In this document: positions 16,960 to 25,910 of the stretch, piece by piece
Layout of the letters: every line of letters starts with the position of its first letter
How positions within the stretch are numbered: position 1 is the first letter of the stretch
Source: Cryobacterium sp. Y11
Lineage (GTDB): Bacteria; Actinomycetota; Actinomycetes; Actinomycetales; Microbacteriaceae
Direction: 5' to 3'
Assembly (NCBI RefSeq): GCF_002929535.1
Contig: NZ_PJJO01000059.1
Location: 186,001-250,000 of the forward strand
DNA: 64,000 nt
The notes under the pieces: model-generated
Seen by the model: the letters and a program-made list of their open reading frames with translations, nothing else
Database searches by the model: none
What the model was told of the DNA's origin: nothing
Made by a program: the position numbers and the translations under genes

Positions 16960-17843
16960 CGCAACCAACGCGCAGGACAGCCGACGCCGTGCCTGACGGG
17001 CCTGTGCCCGCTGTCGATGTGCCCGCTGTTAATGTACGCAGCGTCAGTCGCATTTTCACCGCACGCAAAGGCCCCGGCATCACCGCCCTCGACGACGTGA
17101 GCCTCACGGTCGCACCCGGCGAGTTCGTCAGTCTGATCGGGCCAAGCGGATGCGGCAAGAGCACGCTGCTGAGACTCGTCGCCGATCTCGACGTGCCCAC
17201 GAGCGGCAGCATCGAGGTGTTTGGCAAGCCGGCCCGGCAGGCCCGCATCGACCAGTCCTATGGCATCGCGTTTCAGCAAGCCGGGCTCCTTCCGTGGCGC
17301 ACGGTCGCCGGCAACATCGAACTGCCGCTCGAACTGCACGGAGTTGGCAAGGTGGCCCGCCGCGCGCGTGCGGCCGAGCTGATCGAACTGGTCGGGCTAT
17401 CCGACTTCGCCACGCACTATCCCGACCAGCTTTCGGGCGGCATGCAGCAGCGCGTCGCGATCGCCCGTTCGCTCGCCGAAAGCCCGAGCCTGCTACTCAT
17501 GGACGAACCGTTCGGCGCCCTCGACGAGATGACCCGCGAGCGCATGCAGAACGAACTCGTGCGCATCTGCGCCGAAACCCAGGCCGCCGTGGTGTTCGTC
17601 ACGCACTCCATTCCCGAGGCGGTGTTCCTGTCGAATCGGGTGGTGGTCATGTCGCCGCGGCCCGGGTGCATCCGCTCGATTGTCAGCGTCGGTCTCGGCG
17701 ATATGGCTGGCCGGGGCGAAGACCTGCGCGAAGACGCGGGCTTCTTTCGCTCGCTCAGCGAGGTGCGCGAGCTGCTGCACGGCGACACGCCTTCAACCGG
17801 ACCAGCTGCACCGACCGGCGCTCGCGGAGTCGAGACCCGATGA
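16956..17843 (+). CDS. ABC transporter ATP-binding protein, pyrimidine operon
   Basis: The 295-residue SsuB/TauB-type ATPase shows Walker A GPSGCGKSTLL, Q-loop FQQAGLLPWRTV, signature LSGGMQQRVAIARSL, Walker B LLLMDEPFGALDEMT and switch His in VFVTHSIPEAVFLS. It powers the importer formed with the two flanking permeases. A 35-residue N-terminal extension precedes the nucleotide-binding domain and is not conserved. It overlaps both neighbours by 4 nt, showing tight translational coupling. Confidence 0.92.
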   Translation: MTQPTRRTADAVPDGPVPAVDVPAVNVRSVSRIFTARKGPGITALDDVSLTVAPGEFVSLIGPSGCGKSTLLRLVADLDVPTSGSIEVFGKPARQARIDQSYGIAFQQAGLLPWRTVAGNIELPLELHGVGKVARRARAAELIELVGLSDFATHYPDQLSGGMQQRVAIARSLAESPSLLLMDEPFGALDEMTRERMQNELVRICAETQAAVVFVTHSIPEAVFLSNRVVVMSPRPGCIRSIVSVGLGDMAGRGEDLREDAGFFRSLSEVRELLHGDTPSTGPAAPTGARGVETR

Positions 17844-18613
17844 GAACGACCCAGCCAAAACTGCTTCAGACCGTGCTCGCCCCGATCGTGTTCGGGGTGG
17901 CCGTTATCCTGCTCTGGCAGGGCCTCGTCACCGGGCTCGCGATCAAGGCGTTCATCCTGCCCGCACCGTTTGCCATCGGCGCCGAATTCGCCGGCAACCT
18001 GCAGAACGTGGCCAACGGTATGGCGGTCACCGGCCGCAATTCCCTAGTCGGACTAGTCATCGGCGCCCTGCTCGGCATCGCGCTCGCGATCGTCTCGGCG
18101 CTCGCCCGGCTGTTTGACGAGATGGCTGCGCCGGTCGTCGCTGCCCTCTCTGTCGTGCCGATCGTGGCGCTCGCCCCGGTGCTCTACACGATGTTCGGCG
18201 CCGGCGCGGAGACCGCCCGGCAACTCGTCGCGGCGCTCGCCGTGTTCGTGCCGGTTTATTTCAACACCCTCAAGGGGTTGCGCCAGGTGCGTCCGGTGCA
18301 CCGCGACCTGATGCGCGCCTACGCCGTCACCAGTTGGCAGGCCACCCGCGCGGTCACTCTGCCGACCGCGCTGCCGTTCGTCTTCACCGGCCTGCGCATT
18401 GCGTCGTCACTCGCCGTGATCAGCGCCCTCATCGCCGAATACTTCGGCGGCCCGGTCGGTGGCCTCGGCAAGTCGATCACGTCGGCCGCAGCGAGCAGTA
18501 ACTACGGTCTCGCCTGGGCCTACGTGCTCGGTTCGATCATTCTCGGACTCGTCTTTTACTGTGCAGCTCTCATCGTGGAGAAGCTCGTCGCCTACCAACC
18601 ACAGCACCAGTAA
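17840..18613 (+). CDS. ABC transporter permease, second subunit, pyrimidine operon
   Basis: The 257-residue SsuC-type permease (MRTTQPKLLQTVLAP) has about six spans and the coupling loop DLMRAYAVTSWQATRAVTLPTALPFVFTGLRIA, then ALIAEYFGGPVGGLGKSI. The start at 17840 gives an ATGA overlap with the ATPase; a longer upstream reading merely runs through the ATPase gene in another frame. It partners the permease at 16003. Confidence 0.9.
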   Translation: MRTTQPKLLQTVLAPIVFGVAVILLWQGLVTGLAIKAFILPAPFAIGAEFAGNLQNVANGMAVTGRNSLVGLVIGALLGIALAIVSALARLFDEMAAPVVAALSVVPIVALAPVLYTMFGAGAETARQLVAALAVFVPVYFNTLKGLRQVRPVHRDLMRAYAVTSWQATRAVTLPTALPFVFTGLRIASSLAVISALIAEYFGGPVGGLGKSITSAAASSNYGLAWAYVLGSIILGLVFYCAALIVEKLVAYQPQHQ

Positions 18614-18626
18614 CCAAGGAGGCACC

Positions 18627-19772
18627 ATGAAACACCGCATTGCATGGCTGGGCACCGTCGGCGCGATCACGGCGGTCGGTGCTCTCGTTCTCTCCGGCTG
18701 CAGCGGCGCCAGCAACACTCCCGAAACGGATGCCGCTGGCGAGCTCACCCCGATCACCCTCCAATTGCAGTGGGTCGCCCAGGCGCAGTTCGCCGGATAC
18801 TACGCGGCCGTCGACCAGGGCTACTACGAGGATGAGGGACTCGACGTCACCATCGTCGAGGGCGGACCCGACATCGTTCCGCAGGACGTGCTCGCGGCCG
18901 GCGACGTGGACTACGCCATCTCCTGGGTGCCGAAGGTGCTCGGCTCGATCGAGCAGGGCGCCAACATTACCGATGTCGCCCAAATCTTCGAGCGCAGCGC
19001 CACCACGCAGATCTCCTTCAAGGGCAAGAACATCGAAACGGCCGCCGACCTGGCCGGCAAGAACGTGGGCAGCTGGGGCTTCGGCAATGAGTGGGAACTG
19101 TTCGCCGGCATGCAGCGGGCCGACGTCGCACTCGAGGACATCTCGCTGATCCAGCAGGCGTTCGACATGAACGCCTTCCTCTCCGGCGATATCGACGCGG
19201 CCCAGGCCATGACCTACAACGAGTACGCCCAGGTGCTCGAAACCGAAAACCCCGACACCGGCGAGCTGTACCAGCCCGATGAACTCAACGTCATCGACTG
19301 GAACGACGAGGGCACCGCGATGTTGCAGGACGCCATCTGGGCCAACGCCGATCAGCTGGAGAGCGACGCGGACTACGCTGCCAACACGGTGAAGTTCATC
19401 AAGGCCTCGATCAAGGGCTGGATCTTCGCGGCGAACAGTCCCGAAGACGCTGCCGGCATCGTCACCGCCGCCGGTTCCTCACTCGGTCAGAGCCACCAGC
19501 TGTGGATGACCAACGAGGTCAGCAAGCTGATCTTCCCGTCGACCAGCGGCGTCGGACTCATCGACGAAGCGGCCTGGGCCAACACGGTCGACATCGCCCT
19601 GAACACCCAGAACGAGACCGGCGCGACTATCATCACGACCGAACCGCCAGCCACCGCCTACTCGAACGAGTACGTGCAGCAGGCCCTCGACGAGCTTGAA
19701 GCCGACGGCGTCGACGTGATGGGCACCGACTGGACGCCCGCCGAGGTCACCCTCAACGTGAGCGGCAACTAG
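18627..19772 (+). CDS. ABC transporter substrate-binding lipoprotein, NMT1/THI5-like
   Basis: The 381-residue lipoprotein (lipobox LSGC, Cys25) has the NMT1/THI5-type binding fold: TLQLQWVAQAQFAGYYAAVDQGYYEDEGLDVTI near the N-terminus and a GSWGFGNEWE hinge segment. Relatives bind hydroxymethylpyrimidine, riboflavin or other small heterocycles. Placement in a pyrimidine-breakdown operon suggests a pyrimidine-like ligand. It has the best Shine-Dalgarno of the operon (AAGGAGG, 18616-18622), consistent with binding proteins being made in excess. A 72-nt gap follows before the transaminase gene. Confidence 0.88.
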   Translation: MKHRIAWLGTVGAITAVGALVLSGCSGASNTPETDAAGELTPITLQLQWVAQAQFAGYYAAVDQGYYEDEGLDVTIVEGGPDIVPQDVLAAGDVDYAISWVPKVLGSIEQGANITDVAQIFERSATTQISFKGKNIETAADLAGKNVGSWGFGNEWELFAGMQRADVALEDISLIQQAFDMNAFLSGDIDAAQAMTYNEYAQVLETENPDTGELYQPDELNVIDWNDEGTAMLQDAIWANADQLESDADYAANTVKFIKASIKGWIFAANSPEDAAGIVTAAGSSLGQSHQLWMTNEVSKLIFPSTSGVGLIDEAAWANTVDIALNTQNETGATIITTEPPATAYSNEYVQQALDELEADGVDVMGTDWTPAEVTLNVSGN

Positions 19773-19844
19773 CAGCACAATCTCGTCTCGACTATCAACT
19801 ACCCCCCGTTCTTACCACCACCACAAAGAAAGCCAGCGATAGAC

Positions 19845-21200
19845 GTGACTGATACCAGCACACACACCGTTTCCCCGGCATCCACTAATGGGGCGCCGAG
19901 TCTTAATGCGCGCACCAGCGAACTCGATCGCGCCCATGTCTTCCATTCGTGGTCGGCCCAGGCGAAACTTGCGCCGCTCGTCATCGCCGGCGGGCTCGGC
20001 TGCCGGGTCTGGGACCACGACGGGCGAACCTACCTCGATTTTTCGAGTCAGCTGGTGAACGTGAATATCGGCCACCAGCATCCGGCTGTCGTTGCAGCCA
20101 TCACCGAGCAGGCCGCGCTGCTGACGACCATTTCGCCGGCGACGGCCAACCTGACCCGGGGCGAAGCTGCCAGGCGCATCACCGATCGGGCCCCGGCCGG
20201 GTTCAACAAGGTCTTCTTCACCAACGGGGGAGCGGATGCGAATGAGAACGCCATGCGCATGGCTCGCCTGCACACCGGTCGCGACAAGGTGCTCTCCCTC
20301 TATAAGTCGTACCACGGCAACACCGGCGCGGCCGTGGTCGCCACCGGCGACTGGCGCCGCCTTCCCAACGAATACGCGCGCGGCCACGTGCACTTCTTTG
20401 GACCGTTCCTGTACCGCAGCGAATTCTGGGCCAGCAGCGAAGAGGAGGAATGCGCCCGCGCCCTGCACCATCTCGAACGCGTCATTCAGGGCGAGGGTGT
20501 TTCGTCGGTCGCGGCGATTCTGCTCGAGTCGATTCCCGGCACCGCCGGCATCATGATGCCGCCGGCCGGCTACCTGCCCGGGGTGCGCGCGCTCTGCGAC
20601 AAGTACGGCATCATGCTCATTCTCGACGAGGTCATGTGTGGCTTCGGCCGCACCGGAAACTGGTTCGCCTTTCAGGGGTACGACGTCGTGCCCGACCTGA
20701 TCACCTTCGCCAAGGGCGTCAACTCCGGTTATGTGCCCACCGGCGGCGTGATCATCTCCGATGCCATCGCGGCCACCTTCGACGAGAGTGTTTTTCCCGG
20801 CGGACTCACCTACAGCGGGCATCCGCTCGCCATGGCATCAATCGTTGGCGCGCTCGACGCGATGGAGGCCGAGGGCATCGTGGAGAACGCCGCGCGGATC
20901 GGCCGCGACGTGCTGGAGCCGGGGCTTCACGCGCTGCAGGCCAAACACCCGATCATCGGTGACGTTCGCGGTGTCGGCGTGTTCTGGGCGGTCGAACTGG
21001 TGGCCGACCAGGCGACCCGCGAGCCGGTGAGCGCTGCCGTCATGGCCAGGGTCAAGGCCGAACTGCTCGGCCGCGGCCTGCTGCCGTTCCTGATGGAGAA
21101 CCGAATCCACGTCGTGCCGCCCTGTGTCGTCACCGACGCTGAGGTGGCCGAGGCGCTCGTCATCTACGACGAGGTGCTCGCGCTCGACCTGCTCGCCTAA
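19845..21200 (+). CDS. Class III omega-aminotransferase, probably beta-alanine:pyruvate or 2-oxoglutarate transaminase
   Basis: The 451-residue fold-type I, class III aminotransferase has FFTNGGADANENAMRMAR (phosphate-binding region), Asp261 in ILDEVMCGFGRTG, PLP-binding Lys290 (ITFAKGVNSGY) and TYSGHPLA. Family members transaminate omega-amino acids such as beta-alanine, GABA or 3-aminoisobutyrate. Between an amidohydrolase that yields beta-alanine and a malonate-semialdehyde dehydrogenase, beta-alanine or 3-aminoisobutyrate is the likely donor. It starts with GTG at 19845 after AAAGAAAG. Confidence 0.88.
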   Translation: MTDTSTHTVSPASTNGAPSLNARTSELDRAHVFHSWSAQAKLAPLVIAGGLGCRVWDHDGRTYLDFSSQLVNVNIGHQHPAVVAAITEQAALLTTISPATANLTRGEAARRITDRAPAGFNKVFFTNGGADANENAMRMARLHTGRDKVLSLYKSYHGNTGAAVVATGDWRRLPNEYARGHVHFFGPFLYRSEFWASSEEEECARALHHLERVIQGEGVSSVAAILLESIPGTAGIMMPPAGYLPGVRALCDKYGIMLILDEVMCGFGRTGNWFAFQGYDVVPDLITFAKGVNSGYVPTGGVIISDAIAATFDESVFPGGLTYSGHPLAMASIVGALDAMEAEGIVENAARIGRDVLEPGLHALQAKHPIIGDVRGVGVFWAVELVADQATREPVSAAVMARVKAELLGRGLLPFLMENRIHVVPPCVVTDAEVAEALVIYDEVLALDLLA

Positions 21201-21265
21201 CCGCCCTCGTCGCTCGTCGAAATCTCGACAAGCTCGTTTAACGGATTTAATGAAAGGCATCACTC

Positions 21266-22765
21266 ATGACCGAAGTTCCCACCATCCAGCACTACATCGA
21301 CGGCGCAGCTGCCGCCGGCGCCTCGACCCGCACCGCTCCCGTCTTCAACCCCGCCACCGGCACCGTTGCCAAAAACGTGCTGCTGGCGAGCTCCACTGAC
21401 CTCAACGCGGCCGTCGCCGTCGCCCGGGCCGCCTACCCGGCCTGGCGCGACCTGAGTCAGGCTCGTCGCCAGACCATCCTGTACAACTTCCGCGAGCTGC
21501 TCAACGCCCGCAAGGGGGACCTCGCCGAGATTCTCACCGCCGAACACGGCAAAGTCACCTCCGACGCGCTCGGCGAGATTATTCGCGGCCTCGAGGTCGT
21601 CGAATTCGCCCTCGGCATGCCTCACCTGACCAAGGGCGAGTACTCCGAGAACGTCTCGACCGGCGTCGATGTCTACACGCTGCGTCAGCCGCTCGGCGTC
21701 GTTGGAATCATCAGCCCGTTCAATTTTCCGGCGATGGTGCCGCTCTGGTACTTCCCGATCGCAATCGCAGCTGGCAATACCGTGGTGCTCAAGCCGAGCG
21801 AGAAGGACCCATCCGCCGCCAACTGGCTCGCCGAGCTGTTCACGGAGGCTGGGCTGCCCAATGGTGTGCTCAACGTTGTGCACGGCGACAAGGAGGCCGT
21901 TGATGCGCTGCTCGTGCACCCTGACGTGCAGGCCATCTCCTTCGTCGGTTCCACCCCGATCGCCCGCTACATCTACGAGCAGGCTGCCAAGCACGGCAAG
22001 CGCGTGCAGTCCCTTGGCGGCGCCAAGAACCACATGCTCGTGCTGCCAGACGCCGACCTCGACCTGGCAGCGGATGCCGCCGTCAACGCCGGGTTCGGAT
22101 CCGCCGGGGAGCGCTGCATGGCGATCAGCGTCATCGTCGCCGTCGAGCCCGTCGCCGACGAGCTCATCGCGAAGATCGTCGAACGCGTCAAGGGCCTCAC
22201 GGTCGGTGACGGCACGCGCGGCTGCGACATGGGCCCGCTGATCACGAAGGTGCACCGCGACAAGGTCGCCGGCTACATCGACATCGCCCAGAAAGACGGA
22301 GCGGAGGTCGTCATCGACGGTCGCAACGTCACAGCTGACGGCGACGCTAACGGCTTCTGGCTCGGCCCGACCCTGTTCGACAAGGTCAGCGTCGACTCGG
22401 CCGTGTACCTCGACGAGATCTTCGGACCGGTGTTGTCGATCGTGCGCGTGGCCAGTTACCAAGCGGGCCTCGATCTCATCAACGCGAGCCAGTACGGCAA
22501 CGGCACCGCGATCTTCACCAACGACGGCGGGGCAGCTCGTCGGTTTCAGAACGAGGTGCAGGTCGGCATGGTCGGCATCAACGTTCCCATTCCGGTGCCG
22601 GTGGCCTACCACTCCTTCGGCGGCTGGAAGAACTCGCTGTTCGGTGATGCCAAGGCCTACGGCCCTGCCGGAGTCAACTTCTTCACGAGAGAGAAGGCGG
22701 TAACCAGCCGTTGGCTAGACCCCAGCCACGGAGGCATCAACCTAGGTTTCCCCCAAAACTCCTAG
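21266..22765 (+). CDS. mmsA: CoA-acylating (methyl)malonate-semialdehyde dehydrogenase
   Basis: The 499-residue aldehyde dehydrogenase has catalytic Cys284 (GERCMA). Arg107 and Arg283 match the two arginines known to define CoA-dependent methylmalonate-semialdehyde dehydrogenases (Bacillus IolA). It converts malonate semialdehyde to acetyl-CoA, or methylmalonate semialdehyde to propionyl-CoA, with NAD, CoA and release of CO2. This closes the route from uracil or thymine to central metabolism. It is the last gene of the operon; a hairpin repeat lies just after the stop. RBS GAAAGGC. Confidence 0.93.
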   Translation: MTEVPTIQHYIDGAAAAGASTRTAPVFNPATGTVAKNVLLASSTDLNAAVAVARAAYPAWRDLSQARRQTILYNFRELLNARKGDLAEILTAEHGKVTSDALGEIIRGLEVVEFALGMPHLTKGEYSENVSTGVDVYTLRQPLGVVGIISPFNFPAMVPLWYFPIAIAAGNTVVLKPSEKDPSAANWLAELFTEAGLPNGVLNVVHGDKEAVDALLVHPDVQAISFVGSTPIARYIYEQAAKHGKRVQSLGGAKNHMLVLPDADLDLAADAAVNAGFGSAGERCMAISVIVAVEPVADELIAKIVERVKGLTVGDGTRGCDMGPLITKVHRDKVAGYIDIAQKDGAEVVIDGRNVTADGDANGFWLGPTLFDKVSVDSAVYLDEIFGPVLSIVRVASYQAGLDLINASQYGNGTAIFTNDGGAARRFQNEVQVGMVGINVPIPVPVAYHSFGGWKNSLFGDAKAYGPAGVNFFTREKAVTSRWLDPSHGGINLGFPQNS

Positions 22766-22824
22766 CCCGCCCCGACCGCTGGACGAGGAACGAGACGTCC
22801 TCCCGCATCCCGCCAGCCACATCT

Positions 22825-22883
22825 CGCGAGAGCGGGAAAAATGTTACTTCAGCATGGCCGAAGCGACATTATTTCCGCTCTCG
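22825..22883. repeat. Dispersed 60-bp hairpin repeat, copy 2
   Basis: Left arm CGCGAGAGCGGG, centre with ACTTCAGCATGGCCGAAGCG, right arm CCGCTCTCG. It lies between the convergent ends of mmsA and the LysR gene and may act as a bidirectional 3' end. It is more diverged than copies 3 and 4. Confidence 0.82.
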
Positions 22884-22888
22884 ACGAC

Positions 22889-23803
22889 CTATGTGGCGGC
22901 GTGGGATTGTTGCACCTGCGACGCTTCGCGGCGCAGGGCCTCGATTACGGTGCGCACGGCCAGGCGTTCGGCTCGGTCGGGGCGCATCAGGGCCACGATT
23001 TGACGCTCCGATTCGATGCCGCGCAGGGGTGTGAGTACGAGGCGACCGGGCTGACCGCGGCCGGAGGTGTAGCGCGGCACGAGTGCGATGCCGAGCCCGG
23101 CAATCACGAACGATTCGATCAGCGCGAGGTCGGCAAAGCGGTGCGACATCGACAGCCGCGCGCCAGCCTCCTGCTCGATCGCGTGCAGGATGCGCTCAAA
23201 CGGGTAGCCGTCGGTCACTCCGATCCAGGTCTCCCCGATCAGGTCGCGCGGGGCGACCCAGGCGCGACCGGCAAGCGGATGCCCCACCGGCAGTCCCACA
23301 TCCAGCGGCTCGGTCATCAGCGGCACGACTCTCAGGCCACGCCCAGCCCAGGACAGCTGCCCGCTCATCGAGTGGGCTAGCACGATGTCGTACTCGGCCG
23401 TGAACGCGGGAAAGTCGCTCAGTTCGGGGTCCTCGTCGGCGCAATTGAGCACCAGCCCGGGGCCCAGGTGTTTGATCACGCCGGGCAGGAGCATCTGGCC
23501 AGCGGTCGGAAAGGTGACAAGGCTGACTTCGCCGGAGGCCTGGTTGCGAAACTCGTCCCAGAGCGCGGTGGCTTTCGCGAGTGACACCGCGATATCCGTT
23601 GCGCTGCGAGCCAAGGCGCGGCCAGCCGAGGTAAGCACGAGGCCACGCCCCTGCCTCTGGGTGAGCGGCAGACCGGCCTCGCGTTCGAGCACCTTGAGCT
23701 GCTGCGACACGGCGGAGGGTGTGCGGTGAGTGGCCAGGGCGACCGCCGTGACACTGCCGCGGTCGGCAAGCTCGCGAAGTAGTTCAAGTCGTTGAACGTC
23801 CAT
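22889..23803 (-). CDS. LysR-family transcriptional regulator
   Basis: The 304-residue protein has a winged HTH (residues 1-60; RLELLRELADRGSVTAVALATHRTPSAVSQQLKVLEREAG) and a two-lobe effector-binding domain to the end. It ends next to mmsA but points towards it; LysR proteins usually control a divergent gene, and here that is only a tiny membrane-protein ORF at 23936. Target and effector are unknown. Control of the pyrimidine operon is unlikely since the MocR gene holds that position. Confidence 0.88.
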   Translation of the reverse strand: MDVQRLELLRELADRGSVTAVALATHRTPSAVSQQLKVLEREAGLPLTQRQGRGLVLTSAGRALARSATDIAVSLAKATALWDEFRNQASGEVSLVTFPTAGQMLLPGVIKHLGPGLVLNCADEDPELSDFPAFTAEYDIVLAHSMSGQLSWAGRGLRVVPLMTEPLDVGLPVGHPLAGRAWVAPRDLIGETWIGVTDGYPFERILHAIEQEAGARLSMSHRFADLALIESFVIAGLGIALVPRYTSGRGQPGRLVLTPLRGIESERQIVALMRPDRAERLAVRTVIEALRREASQVQQSHAAT

Positions 23804-23935
23804 GTAGACAGACTAAACAGTTCATGCAGAATAATACGATTGTGCTGCATGGTCGGCGATGGTCAACTGGAACAGTCCAACACGTGCAATGTCGCCTCCG
23901 TGCTGGGCAACTCCTCCTCTTTCGAAAGGCACCTC

Positions 23936-24055
23936 GTGTTCGTGCTCATCGCCATCCTGCTCATCTCTGCGGCATCTATCGCCGCCCTCGTCGTCGACGT
24001 GCACCGCGATGGCTACCGCCAGGTCGACCGTAGCGCCCTCGTTCGCGCCTTGTAG
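23936..24055 (+). CDS. Small single-span membrane protein
   Basis: The 39-residue peptide consists of one hydrophobic span (VLIAILLISAASIAALVV) followed by a basic tail (DVHRDGYRQVDRSALVRAL). The DGYRQV-type tail is common in tiny membrane proteins of Microbacteriaceae. The GTG start at 23936 has GAAAGG 6 nt upstream; a longer in-frame reading from 23792 has no such signal and adds an unlikely cysteine-rich leader. Function unknown. Confidence 0.55.
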   Translation: MFVLIAILLISAASIAALVVDVHRDGYRQVDRSALVRAL

Positions 24056-24107
24056 CTCGCACGCGAGGTTGGGGGTTGGCGCGCGTATCTGCTTCGGGGC
24101 TGGGACG

Positions 24108-24923
24108 CTACCCGCGAATGGCCGAGTCGTAGCCCAGGCGACGACTCGCCTCGATCGATGCGCGGGCTACAAGGGGGCCAAGTCGCTCGATGTCGTCGGG
24201 CATGACCCGCTGGGTGGGAAAGCCCAGGCCGATAGCACCGGCTAGTTCGCCCATGTGTGTGAAGACGGGTGCACTGATCGAGCCCACACCGAGGTTGCGC
24301 TCTCCGAAGGCGGCGTAGTAGCCCTGCGTGCGGGCGACTACGACCTGGGCATCAAGGGTTGCCAAATCGGGTGGCGTGGAACCCGTGAATGCCACAAGAT
24401 CGGACCTCTCGATGGCGGCGCGGGCGTCCGGATCGAAGGCGAGGAAAATCTTGCCGGGGGCGCCGGCGTGCAGTGGCATGACCATGCCGACCATGAACGG
24501 CCGGATTACAACGTGCCGCGTCTCGGCTACGGCCACGATGGTGCGGAAGGCGCCGTCGCGAACGTAGAAGCAGGCCGTCTCGCCGGTCTCGTCGCGCAAG
24601 TCCTGCAGCACCGGCTTCACGAGCTGCACTGCGTCGAGACCGAGCGTGCCGGGCGCAGCCCAGCGCACCACTGCAATCCCGATGCGGTACCGATCCTGAT
24701 CGCGATCCAATAGCCCCTCATGCACCATGTCCTGCACGAGGCGCTGACAGGTGCTCGACGGTAGGCCGGTTTTCTTGATCACCTGCTGCAGGGTGAGTTC
24801 GGGTGCATCCACCCGGAAACAGTTGAGAATCTCGGTAATTTTGTGCAGCACCAGCGTGGGTGACCGGCGACTGACCTGCTCCGTTGACACGATCGTTGCT
24901 CCTACCTCGTTGCTTTGCACCAT
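24108..24923 (-). CDS. IclR-family transcriptional regulator
   Basis: The 271-residue protein has an N-terminal winged HTH (around 25-75, LHKITEILNCFRVDAPELTLQQVIKKTGLPSSTCQRLV region) and the C-terminal IclR ligand-binding domain (MPLHAGAPGKIFLAF, GYYAAFGERNLGVGSISAPVF, GAIGLGFPTQRV). It is divergent from a maleate-isomerase-like gene and a dicarboxylate carrier, its likely targets. The start at 24921-24923 is preferred because GGAGTGG lies just upstream and the longer reading covers the divergent promoter. Confidence 0.87.
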   Translation of the reverse strand: MVQSNEVGATIVSTEQVSRRSPTLVLHKITEILNCFRVDAPELTLQQVIKKTGLPSSTCQRLVQDMVHEGLLDRDQDRYRIGIAVVRWAAPGTLGLDAVQLVKPVLQDLRDETGETACFYVRDGAFRTIVAVAETRHVVIRPFMVGMVMPLHAGAPGKIFLAFDPDARAAIERSDLVAFTGSTPPDLATLDAQVVVARTQGYYAAFGERNLGVGSISAPVFTHMGELAGAIGLGFPTQRVMPDDIERLGPLVARASIEASRRLGYDSAIRG

Positions 24924-24968
24924 CCACTCCAGAGTAGAGCCGCGCCGACCCCGACGGATTCCGGCGTC

Positions 24969-25034
24969 TTGACAGAACCAAACATAACCCACAAGATGGG
25001 AGTGCAACCTATCTGATGGGTTGAAATATTCAAC
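24969..25034 (+). promoter_or_regulatory. Promoter and IclR-type operator of the maleate-isomerase operon
   Basis: TTGACA (24969-24974) and CAAGAT (24992-24997) are 17 nt apart, a good -35/-10 pair reading right. Downstream, at 25020-25034, lies a perfect 15-bp inverted repeat (GTTGAA, ATA, TTCAAC), placed where a bound repressor would block elongation. The divergent IclR gene makes it the natural candidate binder. Confidence 0.6.
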
Positions 25035-25070
25035 TCGCTCAGCCCAGCGCACAACGACGTGGAGACAGCA

Positions 25071-25901
25071 ATGACACAGTCCAACCTCACAACGGACGCC
25101 TTGAGGGCTGCGAGCCGGCTTGGTTCCTCACGAATCGGTCTTATCGTCCCGAGTTCGAACACGACCATGGAGACCGAGCTGCCGGAACTTTTTCGACGCC
25201 AGACCGCGGCAACCGGTCACGCGTACACCTTCCATTCCGCCCGCGCCGCACTGAAAAACGTGACGACGGAGGAATTACTTGCTATGGCAGCGAAGGCTGC
25301 CGACTGCGCCGCGGCCGTCTCCGACGCCGACGTGGACGTGATCGCGTATGCCTGCCTCGTGGCCGTCATGGCGCAGGGTCCCGGCGCGCACGAGCCGGCC
25401 GAGAACGTTATCCGCCAGGCGGCCGCAGACAATGCTCACCCGGCCGAGGTCACGAGCAGTGCCGGCGCTCTCGTGCGCACCCTGAAGCAGCTCGGCGCCC
25501 GCCGCGTGGTGATGGTGGCACCGTACATGGAACCGCTCACCCAGATGGTGAGCGACTACATCGAGGGAGCGGGTATCGAGGTGCTCGATACCGTGAGCCT
25601 GGGCGTGGACGACAACCTTGCTGTGGGATGTCTCAATCCGCTCAATCTGCCCGAGTTGGCGCGCAACCTGAAACATGAGGGAGCCGACGTTATAGTGCTC
25701 TCCGCCTGCGTGCAGATGCCTTCACTTCCCGCCGTGCAGGCGGTCGAGGACGAGCTGGGACTGCCCGTGATCACCGCGGCGACGGCGACCACCTGGGAGA
25801 TCCTCCAGTTGCTCGGCCACACCCCGGCGATCCCGAACGCCGGCGGGCTGTTGGCGGGCACACTCAACTCGCTCGTTCCTCGTATTCGAACCGACGCGTA
25901 G
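25071..25901 (+). CDS. Maleate isomerase / Asp-Glu racemase superfamily protein
   Basis: The 276-residue protein has the Asp/Glu-racemase two-domain fold with the paired cysteines expected for maleate cis-trans isomerase and arylmalonate decarboxylase relatives: Cys in DVIAYACLVAVM (about residue 92) and Cys in VIVLSACVQMPS (about residue 215). IGLIVPSSNTTMETELPELF near the N-terminus is typical of maleate isomerases. It would convert maleate to fumarate. The next gene is a dicarboxylate carrier, supporting a C4-diacid role. ATG at 25071 with GGAGA upstream. Aryl- or alkyl-malonate substrates cannot be excluded. Confidence 0.75.
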   Translation: MTQSNLTTDALRAASRLGSSRIGLIVPSSNTTMETELPELFRRQTAATGHAYTFHSARAALKNVTTEELLAMAAKAADCAAAVSDADVDVIAYACLVAVMAQGPGAHEPAENVIRQAAADNAHPAEVTSSAGALVRTLKQLGARRVVMVAPYMEPLTQMVSDYIEGAGIEVLDTVSLGVDDNLAVGCLNPLNLPELARNLKHEGADVIVLSACVQMPSLPAVQAVEDELGLPVITAATATTWEILQLLGHTPAIPNAGGLLAGTLNSLVPRIRTDA

Positions 25902-25910
25902 GGCGCGCGC

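Noticed and set aside
21260..22612. 450-codon minus-strand open frame opposite mmsA
   Set aside because: Shadow of a conserved dehydrogenase whose catalytic residues are all in place on the plus strand.
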